Positions 24,093 through 36,346 of a stretch of DNA of 64,000 nt are shown here, piece after piece. Below the pieces are notes generated by a model. The model ran no database searches. It had not been told where the DNA came from and worked only from the letters and a program-made list of their open reading frames with translations. Location: assembly GCA_023055355.1 (NCBI GenBank), contig JALJCS010000001.1, positions 23,373,881 to 23,437,880 of the forward strand, written 5' to 3'. The translations under genes and the position numbers were made by a program. The DNA comes from Agelaius tricolor. Lineage: Eukaryota > Chordata > Aves > Passeriformes > Icteridae. Positions within the stretch are counted from its first letter, which is position 1. Each line of letters opens with the position of its first letter.

Positions 24093-27000
24093 GAAGAAAA
24101 TATTTTACTGACAGCACTTGACTATGTCAAATATTCTCTATTGACCTCTGTTATAATATGAAAATAATTGTTTGGCATGTCCACCTTCAAATCCTAGGCT
24201 TTCTGAAGTTATCATGATTCTGACATTACCAACAGCAATAACATGACTAAACAAACTCCCCAAACCACTTCATTTAGACCCAAAGTTTTAACATCAGCTT
24301 CATCTAATAGCTAAGTGATTGAAACTCACACTTCAAAGCAAACACAGGTAAGGATTCACCTAAATGTGCTGGCATCATTTGCAAGCAGCCTACTTCTGCT
24401 CATCAGCAGGTTTGAAGAACTGGAGAAAAGACTGTGAAAAGAATTTAATGTGGAGATGAACAGTAGAAGGAAAAAAAACCACAGCATAATATTCCTTTCA
24501 GCATAATTTTCTTCCTATACAACTAAAATAAAAGACTCAATTTATTAAAATTAAAGCAGAGTGAAGAAGGAATGAGAGACAGAAATTAAGTGTATCCTAG
24601 AAATTTGACATTTGACCAATAATGATGGAAATGGATTTACTACCCATATGGTAATTATGTTTTCAAATTATATCATAATTATTCAAATGCAACTGACCTT
24701 GCCATGTATAACTCTTAAGAACTGCATGTACAGTAGAAAGAACAGATTTTAGACTGTTCACAAGCTGAAAGTTGATTATGCTGAAACATTGCATACTGAG
24801 GAATAATGTGTTCTGACTCAATGAGAATGAGCTGACTGGAAACAGGGTGAGACACTAATTAAAGCCTGTGCAGCACCTGGAAGTTAGAAAGTTATTTAAG
24901 TCCAAAGTCTCATTATTATCAATGTATGAACACGTATCTCTTTGGGGGTGAAAGAACATATAGGAAGAACACAGCTAGTAGTCCTTATTCCCTAGACCTT
25001 CAGCTTATCTATGAATTCTCCACTGATGTGTCTCATGCTAAAGATTTTTTTCTAACAAATTTCTAGACTTTTCTAAAGAGATATCATTTTCTTCTGCATA
25101 TTTGGGAAAGTTACTTTCAAGGCAGATAAATTACCATGTTGCAATCAGTCTTAAAATGCCTAGGAAAATACCTTTCAAATATGCAATCTGATCTAATAAG
25201 GTTCAGTAAAGCTTCACATATATTGATGCATGAAATAAATACATGGAAAGCCTTATTGCATCAGATACCAAATTAAACAAGATTTGTCATAACTGTCATG
25301 GTTAAAATGCAGATTCTGTTCTGTCACACAAGAAAGTTACACTGAATGTCATCTTAACATAGTTTCTTCTCTGCAAGTCCTGTGTGAGTCAGGATACTAT
25401 ATCTATCCAAAACAATTCTCAAAAGACCTCTGTTTGTTCCAAAGTCAATTTCAGGCACTGAAATTGGTAAGTGTTCTGTATTTCATTTGAAACAGTCTGT
25501 GCTTGTTCAGACATTAGTGCTTGTTCTACAAACACTCTTATCCTAGAGCCACCGCTACAGTATCTGAATGCACTCTGGTTGTGTCTTATGAACAAACAAA
25601 TAAACCCACAAAAAACCGAAACTGAACCCACCACACTCTGTGGCTTCCTCACTCATCAGAGAGGGAAAAATGTGTGTGCAATACAGCACAGCAGTAGGGC
25701 ACAAAGGGAGACTGCGTGCATTTTCCAAAATGCATGGACAAAAAGGTGATACCACGGCCCTTAGTTTGAGTAGGTGCTCACTACCAAGGAGTGACTTTAT
25801 GACCAAATGAATTAAACTCCTGGAAAGATCAATCTTCAACCGGCATGTAGAAAGGTTCATTATCTTTGGGGGTTAGGGTTGCTCACCTTGGCTGGCTTCC
25901 CACATCTTCACAATGAAATCTTTTGTATCTCTCAGTCCCACAGGGCCCAAAATTTGAACTTGATTAGTAGTGAGCAGGGTAGAAGTATATAGAATGTTAG
26001 GGGCCCATGGTAATGAAAAGAGTTCAGTACTCAATACCAACTGAACCATTCCAGGTACATGATCACACTGTGGCAGTCTATCCAGGAACAAAGGTTCTCA
26101 GCAACAAAAGCCAAAAAAGACAGAGCATTCTGTGAGTGTAAGAGTAAGGTTTCAAGGACACACTACATTGTGCTGCTGAAGACAGCTAAGCTAGAGATTA
26201 TCAAGTCTGTTTGCATGGTATAAAAAGCAATCAGTGAAAAAATACAAAACACTACACAAAATCAAACAGTGTTGCACCAGAATCTAGTTCCAAATCCTGT
26301 CTTGTCCTCCCCTGACACTTGAGTCGTATAAGCTAGTACTTGACTGCACCACAGGAGAAAATTGCTTATCACATTTCCCATTATACTTTTGTAACTATGT
26401 ATGAAAATAGGGATGCCATCTATAGATATGAAACATTGCATAATGACAGCCTACAAACATAATATGTCACCAGAGGAAAGAAACAAAGATGACAAGGAGG
26501 TTGTAAACAACCTAAATCAATCCATTGCAAAGATAATAAGAACCACCCTCAAAGTCACCCTTCCAGGGGTAAAGCCAATTGTTCATCATTTTAACTGCAT
26601 CTAAATACTTACCCTGGGAGGCAGGGAAACACGCATCACCTTCTGCTGCCAAAATGAGCAGAGCTCACTGCCATTATCCCACCCAAACAAGCCACAGCAC
26701 TGAGTAACAGTGAGCAACCTACATGAACCATAGGAGTTTACATTTTCAGTATTTCCATGTGTGTTTGATGTGTAACCACAGTTCAACACGGATATTTTTA
26801 GAGAAACCTTGAACTGCTCACCAGAGTACAGGAACACATCCCATAGGATACTATGGAAACACAGGGATGTAACAAGTGCTTTCAGGTCAGCCACAATGCC
26901 ATGCATGCTGTCCATCAGTGCCATGTCTGTTCCAGCCACCAAGATAAAGTTAATGAGGTAGACCTTTGGGATGTGAGAAAGCAGACTGGATGGAGGCTGA

Positions 27001-30000
27001 TTGACATGGAGCAGATACTGTAATTAGTTGAAATTAATGGTCATCCTTGCTACTGCTGTATTTTATCATCACCATCAAAAACTATTCCTAGACAGTGGCT
27101 AGAGAAGGACACCACAGCACCAAGCAGGTGAGCTGAAAGGGCAAATCCATAAGTTAGGAGTGTCAGGAATTATAAAAGTTAGGAAAAAACCTATCTGACT
27201 TAGAATGAGAAAAAGAGAAAGGCAGAGCTAATTAATTGCTTTTCACAAGTTTGAGTAATTTTCCTGAGAAGTTTTCATTTTTTAGACAAAGAGCATCAAA
27301 ACCTGTGAAAAATCTAAGGCAAAAGAGGCATAAGATGGTAATGTTGGCTGCCTGAAATTGTCTATCACACATTAGGGAAACAAAGCAATGCTTTTTTCTC
27401 ACCCTACAATGAAAACTTACTGCATTTAATTTATTACAATTCTATTCATTAGATGTACACTGCAAATCACATTAGAAAAGTTTGGCATCATACAACAGGA
27501 AAGGTACCAAAGGAGTACTGGAGGACTTCTCAGACAGTTTAATACAAAGAGCTCTAGAGGAACTGAGAGACTATGCAAATTTCAACCTCAGTTATGTAGG
27601 CAGTCCATAGTAAAAGCAATGGGTGTGAACATTGAATTAAACTAACTCGGGCTAATGCTTAATAGCTCCCTTCTTCAGAATACATTGGGAGGTTTTAAAT
27701 GACCAACATTACAGTAACAAATAGATTAAATTCCTCATAATAAAATAATGAAGCGACACAAGGCCCATCTGTAGAAAAAACCCTAAATTAATTAATGAAT
27801 CCTATACAATTCTTTTGAAGCATCCACAGTAGCTGGGGATGCAGGGACAGGGAGATTCCTTTCTTTGTCCAGAAGACAGTCACACAGACCAGTGCACTGG
27901 TCTCACCCTACAGCAGCTCTGCCTCAAAACAAGGATTGAGTGAGCAGACACACAAGACAGCCTAAAGAGCCATCATGATAAGTAGGATGAATTGAGCCTC
28001 AGCAGTTTAGATGAACAGCATTTCTTTTACAGCCAGACTACTGAAAAGTGGACACCAGAGCCAAGTCCTGAAACAAAACTATCCCATTGCACCTATCTGA
28101 GAGGACAATTTACAGCCAAAAACTTGGCTTAAGTTCAGATGCAAAGCCATAGCCTTCAATGTGTTGTGTTAGGAAAAAAAGAACATCTATAGGCCACATC
28201 TTACAGAGTACTTTTACCTTCACTCACAGACACCTTTTACTGCAGTGTTGAGTAGGGCCATCAGCTTAGGTAAGACATAAAAAATAGATGGTCCTGCTTT
28301 AACAGCAAATGGTGCAAAAATGAAAAAATGATGAACATCAGCTGAGGAACAATACTCTTGTCTAAATCATCAATAGGAACCTATTTCAAAGTAGCTCTTG
28401 AATTAACCCAAAAGGAGACTTTCTGAAGACCTTTTCAGCAAAGGTATTTCTTTCCCAGATCATAAAGGTAGGATTGGAAGATCCATTCCTTTTTTCCTTT
28501 ATTTAAATAATTGAGTCTGTCAGCTAAAGTGGTTGTGGCAGTCTCCTGCCAGAGCTGAAAGACAGGGTGATAAGCTTCACATAGCTAATTACAGCAGCAA
28601 CCATCCTAAATCCTCTCAGAATCTGTTTCATAGAAATATCACTTTTCTGTGGAATAATTACCTCTTACATGCCCAATCCTATTCCTGACATGCTTATTTT
28701 AATGCTCTGACATTTTAATGCCATCTGCCTCCAAGAAGCCCAGCCTGACACCCTGTCAGAACTCAATCCACGCACCATCTTCCTACTCCCCATCATTTCA
28801 CTCTTCCCCTGAATGCAGAGGAATTGCTTCTCCAATGCCCAGTGTCATGATTTACCATTTGGCAGCATGAGTTAGAAGATGCTTCTCTAAGCAAACCACA
28901 GCAATTTTCAGCCTATTTGTACATGTTGTGACTATGGTTTCTGTAAAGTGAAGCAGAATCAAAGCCCATTACTCTTGGAAGCCCCTAATCTCTTTAGATC
29001 ATGTTTTCTGAGTCATTTGTGTATGCAACAGAAATAATGCACTGTCCTGTTTTCTCCTCCTCCTAGCCCCATGGCGATGGAGGAAAAAATCTCCTCTAGT
29101 CTCCTTATTTACCTCCAAAGTGCCATCAGTCAGACAGGACTACTTAATACTCTTATCTTCCCTTTCTACAGAAACAGGGAAGAGAAAGAAGCACATACAC
29201 CACAGAGACAAAGAATTGTCTCAGACAACTGGTATAGGAACAGATTTTATTTCCCTCCTGCCCTCTGTTTGTTCTGCCTTATTGTTCCCCCATTTTGCAT
29301 TCCCTGGTTCCTTTCCTAGGTCTAGTGATTGACAACGTGTATTGTCCATTTCTATCAGGTCTGCAAGATCACTGCTGTGTCAGTGCTTCCCTCCCTGCAG
29401 GCTGTCACTAACAACTTTTGTGTGCTGACATTTCTCATGAAGTTAGCACAAATGTACCCTGCACAACTGGTTGCCAGGTGCTCATATATAAATATTTAAT
29501 TGATACATTTTTGTTAAGCAGCAACAACTCAAAAAAGCACAGATGGAATGATATCAAACTCAGAATAAATTAATAAGTCAGATAATTACTAGTTTATTAC
29601 ATATAAAATAATAAATCATCTCTTTAGAGATCACTTTCATTTCTTTCTATTATAAAAAACATGGATTAAGCATCTTTCCACAAACATCACACTGATTTCC
29701 AAAAATCCCAACCAAGCTAAACCAGCAAAAAAAAGGAGGCCATGTTTAGCATCCAATGCTCTTCTAAATGGAGTCATTTGGGAGCTTTCATCACTAACAT
29801 AATTTTGGAAGGCTTAAGACTAAATTGATTACACAGAAAGGGAACCCCATATCTCCTTAATGTTGATCATAAATTAAAATGTAGGAAAGAGACATGCTCA
29901 AAAAAGAATATTGACTTAAAATGCTTCTGTAATTTGTTTCAGGACTACTACCACACATTCCTGTGTAATTTGCAGTATATTTTGTACAGTATATTTATTG

Positions 30001-30834
30001 CTCAGCAATAAATGGGGAATGGTCTTTTGGGGAAAGCTCCCAAGCATACTCTGGGGACTCAGCATGCTTGGGTGGCTCTCTGAAACACCTCTGTTCTGAT
30101 GCAGGCAGCATGGAAACAAACAGGAGGAGCCAGAAGTCTCTGTGCAGTTGCATGACTGGAGTGCTGTGAGGGATGGACGTACAGGCTCTTCAGGAAGGAC
30201 AGCATGGGAAGGCCTGGACAGGGACCTGTTCCCTGTGAAAGAGGAGCTGGAGCTCATGGAGCTGTGCCTGGGGATGGGTGTCCCTGTTACAGACCTCCCC
30301 CTCCCACAGCAGCACTCGGGCAATGCAGCATTGGAGTGCATTAATGACAACTGCCTGTTGCACTAAGGTAGAAAAATTATAAAGAAAAGCCTTCTAAAAT
30401 TAGGCCTGCTCTGTTAAAATCAATGGCTGGCCTTGTCAGGCTAGCCCTTTGCAAGTTCCCATGTGAAAGCAATCCTGTGTGAGCAGTTTGTTAGCATAAC
30501 AATCTACTCCTGGGTGAAAAACAACTTGTACATGTATAAAAAACTTGTACCTGTATAAACTGTTTTTACACTGTTAGAAAAATAAAAACTCTCACAAACA
30601 ACTTTAACTACATACACACCAGGGGTTTGAGTGACCAATCAATACAGGGTAACAACTTGTTACTAACCAATAAAGTAATTGGCAAGAAAGCTACTAACCA
30701 AATGGAGTCACACACAAGGTCTGTAAAGCTGTATAAAAATGAATTATGTGAACAAAAAATGGGCTTTTTCTACCATGAAGAAAATGGAGTCTCATGTGAT
30801 TTATTCCAATAACTTCCTAACCTGGGGAACCAGC

Positions 30835-31232
30835 AAGGAAAGATGTTCTGCTGGACCTTGTACTTCCAAACAACAAAGAACTGGTCAGAGGTGGGAAAGT
30901 CAGAGGCAGCCTGGGCTGCAGTAGCCATGTGATGATGATCTTCAGGATCTCCAGAGGAGGGACCAAGGCAGTAAGCAGAACCACAACCCTGGGTTTCAGG
31001 AGAGCAGACACCATCCTTTTCAGAGACCTGTTTATAAGAACCTCATGGATATAGTCCTGGAGAGAAGATGGGCCCAGGAAAGCTGGTTGATATTCAGAGA
31101 TTACCTCCTCCAAGCTCAGGAAAGGTCCATCCTGACAAATAAGAAATTATGCAAAAGTAGCGTGTGAGAGAGCAAGGAGCTCCTTACTGAACTCACACAT
31201 CAAAAGGAGGCTAAAAAGAGGTGCAAGTACTA
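30835..31232 (+). mobile_element. CR1 LINE fragment (ORF2 part, degraded)
   Basis: Conceptual translation on the plus strand gives DVLLDLVLPNNKELV, then GSLGCSSH, later GFRRADTILFRDLF and near 31175 SKELLTELTHQKEA. This is the characteristic order of the segment between the endonuclease and reverse-transcriptase domains of avian CR1 ORF2. In-frame stops (for example after RTSWI) show it is dead. The 98-codon minus-strand frame here is only its antisense shadow. Confidence 0.82.
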
Positions 31233-31644
31233 ATTTTGTTGTTAGTCTTTGGAGGACCTATGAGGCTAAACAATGGGATATTTTGATTGCTGGTTTATTT
31301 TAAAATAATCATTCTAACAAAACTAGGGCCTACTGCATGCACCTCTGGGCAGACTTCTGCATCAGCAGTTCTTGGGGGCAGCATTAGGAGCTAAAATCAA
31401 ATCGTTTTTCATAGAGAAACAAAACCTTCATTTCTATAAAACATACAGAAACAGAACAAAGTTTGTTGATCTCAACACAAATGTGATCTTGGAAGAGATA
31501 AAATTTCGGGGTCTGAAGCTACATGTTATGAGGACAAAAAAAAAAAAAAGCACAAAAATGTTATGGCCCAACATAATGGCATTAATAACTTTGTTATTAG
31601 GAGAAAAATAAATCACTTTAATCCAATAAAGTGAGTGTTCAGGT

Positions 31645-31853
31645 GGGAACAATGAAGAATTTCTTCACAGAAAGGGTTGGCAAGCATTGGAATGGGCTGG
31701 CCAGGGCAGTGAAGTCACCATGCCTAGAAGCCTTTAAGAAATGACTGGACATGGCACTTAGTGCTCTGGTCTAGTTGACAACAGGGTGAGTGGTCAAGAG
31801 TCAGACTCGATTATCTTGGAGGTCAGTTTTTGCCTGAATGATTCTGTGATTCA
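31645..31853 (+). mobile_element. CR1 LINE 3' end
   Basis: Typical CR1 3' region on the plus strand: CTTCACAGAAAGGGTTGG, CTGGACATGGCACTTAGTGC, GACTCGATTATCTTGGAGGTC, ending in the CR1 tail motif ATTCTGTGATTC. It is 5'-truncated, as most CR1 insertions are. It lies about 400 bases after the ORF2 fragment at 30.8-31.2 kb in the same orientation, and could be the same insertion with an internal deletion or replacement. Confidence 0.9.
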
Positions 31854-32883
31854 TAAGAAAGTGAACTAAAATTTACTCACACACATGCAGAGTTATTCAT
31901 TTTACTATACTTTAAAAAAAGTTATTTTATCACTATCAGCTGGAATCAAAATGTCAAGAGATCAATTCTGTGAACTGATGATTAAATATTTAATAACTAC
32001 AAAGTTGTGTTTCCTACTCTGCCCTCAAGTGTCTCCATTGGACAGAGGAGAGGAGTCAGGATACTGTGACCACCCTGCACAGGCTCTTGGAAGGTCTGCA
32101 CTACTTCAATTAAATGATAATGACCCCATCAGGATGGAGCTGCATCCAAGACACTGAGCATAACCAGCACAAAGATATGTCAGCTTTCTGTGATTAAATA
32201 ATTTGTCAGTATGATCCCCAGAATGATCTGTGCTCCTACAGCTTTAGCAAAAGCCTGTAACTCCTAGACATTCACTTCCACAGCTGAAACATCCTAATGA
32301 AAGCTGTCATTATTTTTGTAATTTATTTCTGAAGTCTTCAGAGACACCATCAGCTGAAGTGAGAAACTCCTGCCTGAATATTGCTTTCTAAGCCTTTTGT
32401 TAAGGTGGAAGAAATTTGAGAATCATTTCAGGCCTTCCCCATGGATTTGTTCTATGCACATTACAGCACTTAATAAAACCATGTGCCACTGCTCCTAGTT
32501 TGAGATGGATCAAGTTTTTGTCTTTCCCCACTTCAACACAAGAGGAGGAAAAAAAACTATGCTGAAAACAGCAATGTTAGGCACAAAAATAATTTTCAGT
32601 GGGACAAAGGGCATGTATGGTATTAGACACTCACTTTCTAACATTCCCTTCTGAGCTCTATGCCTCTGACCTTCACTCCCCTCTCTAAGAACTGTCCAGA
32701 AAGCAACAAAGATTAATATTCTGTAATACAGGTAACTTCCCTCCTAGCACCAAAATATCTTTTAACTTGGTAACATTAATAAGATCACATCTTCTTTGAG
32801 CGATCACTGTATAACTGTGTTACATCTGCAGTTTTGTTGGCATACACCATAAAACTTTTACACAGACTGTGATCAGAAACTCA

Positions 32884-33300
32884 GAGAATCACAGAACCAT
32901 TAGGTTGGAAAAGACTGGCAAGATCATCAAGTCCAAGTTTTGGCTGAACACCACCTTATCATCTAAGCCACACTGTGAAGTGCCATGTCCACTTGTTTTA
33001 TGAAAACTTCCAGGGATGTTAAATCAGCCACTTCCCTGGGGAGCCTGTTCCAATGCTTAACCATGCTTTCAGTGAAGAACATTTGTCCTAATATCCAACT
33101 TGAGCCTCCCCAGTACAACCTGAGGCCATTTTCCCTTCTCCTGTCGCTTGCTGCCTGGAAGAGACCAACACTCACCTTGCCACAACCTCCTTTCAGATAG
33201 TTGTGGATGGCAATAAAGTCTTGAGGCTTCTTTTCTCCAGACTGAACAGCCCCTGTGCTCTCAGATGCTCTTCAAAGAACTCGTGTATCAGACCCTTCAA
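32884..33300 (-). mobile_element. CR1 LINE 3' end
   Basis: CR1 3' region in reverse orientation: GAGAATCACAGAACC at the left is the complement of the CR1 tail, followed by AGGTTGGAAAAGAC, AAGTGCCATGTCCA and CCTGGGGAGCCTGTTCC. The right part, with ACTGAACAGCCCC, matches the usual CR1 body. It is 5'-truncated and lies about 1 kb from the oppositely oriented copy at 31.6-31.9 kb. The minus-strand 70-codon frame here is part of CR1. Confidence 0.92.
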
Positions 33301-34868
33301 TCAGAGACAATTCAATCACAACTTCTCACTTAGTTATAGCTGTGCCAACTTGTCGCTATTAATTTTTGAGAATCAAAAACCAAAAGAAAGAACTTGTATA
33401 TCACATCTACAGGAAAGTACAAATAACAAAAGATTGGTCTGCAGGAGCAATTTCTTCCTGCTGTACAAAACACTTTGTCCCTATCAAGTTTGATCTTTTA
33501 TATAGAAGTGAAATACTGATTGTTTCTATAAAATTTCTTGACTTGAAGTCAGGGCTTAAATACTGCCTGTTATAACAAGTCCCGTAGGCAGTGGAAAACC
33601 TACATAAGACAATGCCCTGTACTATCACAAACTAAAAAGGCAAAAACATTAATAATAAATTGCAAAATTATTCATTATAACAATTGCGTCACGCAAAGCT
33701 CTGATCAGACAGTTCAAAACATCAACAAACCTTCAGTTCTGGAATCTGGACCAAGAGAAGACAGGGAAAATCTTCCAGAGGTGGTTATCCACCTCTGATG
33801 AACCAGGATTGTGCCCATAAAAGCAGAGACATAAAGTGATACAAAACCTGGCAACAGCTGTTCTTAAAACCAGACAGAATCCAGGACAAGTAGTACTGTA
33901 ATAAACAATAGACACTAAAGGACTAGTAGAAGTTACTCTGGAGTTGACTTCTCAAGTAAGTCAAGTGGCAATAAAAGCATTCAGATAATAGATATTGTGT
34001 TGTATCTAATCACTGAAACAAAGTTAATCCAAGAAAGTAATTTGCTTTTAAATTAGTGAAACAGTTTGTTCATTTAATAAAAACTAAAGAGTACTAACCC
34101 TTCCTGCTGAGTTTAAGTTTAATTACTGTTATGCTAACATACAGAGAATCATCTTGAAATGAGAGTCCAGAACTAAAATACAAATGTGAAGTATTACCAC
34201 CAAATTTTATCATATTTACATGTTTCTTAAAATTGTCTCAGATTATATAAAATATGTATTTTCTATCCGCAATTGTTATTTTGTAAGGAACTAATTAGAA
34301 AGGCAAATTAACCTTAACACTGGCCTTCTTTTTTCTGTATTTCTAATGCTGAAGCCTAATGGCTTCTAAGTATAAAACACTATTCCCTTTCACATTGCTT
34401 TTTGTCAGGAGATTCAGAGGTGGTTGTTCTGCAAAGGCTGCCTGTACTTTGACAATAGGCTGTATCATCCAAAAAGTATGAAACACTTCATCCACAATTT
34501 AAGCACTACCAAGTGTTTAAATCACAAGTTGGAAGATGCCATTTTTCAGAAATGCAGGAGTGTATTTTGTCCAGCCATGGCTTGCTGCTAGTGTTACAGA
34601 CAGCAATTTGGAGGCATGTACTTTATTCTTGCAGTGAGAATGAATGCAAAATCCTTCTTTATGCTGATCATACAAATATTGGTTGTCACCTGATAACCAA
34701 TAACTTAAAATACAATTTTTATGAGTTATTTTGTTAGTCCAGTTCAAATCAAAGTGAGGGGAAGAAATCATAACTATTGTCAAAACATGTTTCCACAGAG
34801 AGAGGGAGATAAAGGAGGTTTCCATGGTTACTTTGTTAACCATCCCCATTTTGCTGCTTACATAGTTT

Positions 34869-34906
34869 ATAAACAAGACACTATAAACAAGACACTATAA
34901 ACAAGA
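34869..34906. repeat. Short tandem repeat, 14-bp unit, ~2.7 copies
   Basis: ATAAACAAGACACT is repeated twice, followed by a partial third copy ATAAACAAGA. Confidence 0.95.
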
Positions 34907-35716
34907 AAAAATGAAATATTTATTAAGATCTACACAACAGAAAGCTCCCACCATATGTCATATCTGTTTCAACAGCTGACTGTCCAGTGGAGCCCTAAGA
35001 CACACTGACCTTTACTCACTGCTGGTCCTACCAGGTACATTACATAGGACAAACCTCTACTGAATGTGCACAGAGGAAGCCCTTGACCCAAGTTCATTTA
35101 CTAACATTTCATCAGTAATTTATTTCCAGTAGAAGATGATGCCTTGCCTTGAAACCAATGATAAAACTGCAGGTTTCTTGCATGTAAGTAAAAGCTCTTG
35201 CCTGGTTATCAGCTAAAACTTACTGATCATCAAAGGCTGCTCTCCAGTTCTATCCATTTCAAAAGTTGCTGTTTTAATCATTTACTTCTAATTTACTCCT
35301 AATAAAGAAGGAGTTCTTATCTTGAGTCATCACCATAAATGAAAGGTTAATTTTGTATAACAGCAGTTTGAAGCAAAAATGTCATCTAAACCAGGTCATT
35401 TATATTTCCTATAAACTTTTTTTTTTAATTAGGCTTCTTATTGCCTGGAGGAAGAATGACAAGAACTTTGTGGTACCACTAGTACTGGGAAGATTCCAGA
35501 CATACCATCAAAAGCTCAGAATTTCTATATGGAGAACCCAGCATGGAAAATTCTGGAGGTATTTTGGAGTCCTTGATGTTTGGATACCAACCTCATTCAG
35601 TTAGGAGGCAGCACTTGGCCTTAAGTATGCACAGCTATCACACAGCAGCACAGCTCACTTTGGGAGTGACAGGTGACAGCAGTCCTGCAGTACTGATCCC
35701 AGCAAAAGGTGCTAAT

Positions 35717-35895
35717 TAGAATCATTGAATTGTTTAGTTTGTAAAAGGATCTTAGGATAATCAAGTCCAACCACTAGCTCACCACTGCTGAGTCCTTGTC
35801 CATAAAACCTTGTCCCTAAGAACCATGACTACATGTCTTTTAAATACCTCCAGGGATGGTGACTCAAGCAGTACTGTACAGTCAACTTACATAAC
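35717..35895 (-). mobile_element. CR1 LINE 3' end (older, partial)
   Basis: Reverse-oriented CR1 tail: AGAATCATTGAATTG, TCAAGTCCAACC, and CTCCAGGGATGGTGACTC are recognisable but more diverged than the copy at 32.9 kb. The match fades after about 35895. Confidence 0.78.
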
Positions 35896-36274
35896 ATTCA
35901 GAGACAGACATTTTTTTTCTAAGAAGCAACATTTTTCCTGCTGTGTTGTAGCTAAAGAGTGTTCTGGAAACTTGTGTAGCTTAAACACTATCAGCCTGTC
36001 TACCATCCTACTGGCAATTCTATATTTCACTGTTGCTTTGTGTTTGCAAAAATTTCTGTCCATGACACACTTACTCTGTTAGACAACCTGTGAATTTTGC
36101 AGAGATCAGCTAATCTCTTCTCTGTGGCAGGATCAACTCTACTTAGGTTACTCTTGAACAATATTTGCCTCTGAGTTGCTGCCACACTCTGAGGGCATTC
36201 AAACAAGAACATTTACCTGAGCAAGACATGGCCTGTTTTGAATCTCCATTTCCATCCATCTAGGAAGTATATTT

Positions 36275-36346
36275 TACATATATACATGTATTTCTAATAC
36301 ATATGTATATATGCACACATATACACACACATGTACATATATATGA
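36275..36346. repeat. TA/CA-rich simple repeat
   Basis: Irregular alternation of TATA, CATA and CACA dinucleotides with several ACATGT cores; an impure microsatellite. Confidence 0.9.

Noticed and set aside
26613..26963. 117-codon minus-strand frame with a good donor (AGG/GTAAGT) and a fair acceptor, plus a second exon-like frame at 25887-26096 ending CAAG/GTGAGC.
   Set aside because: The two do not join in frame: the first ends in phase 0 and the second needs a two-base start, and splicing them gives an early stop. I recognise no homology. They could be lncRNA exons, but there is not enough support to list them.
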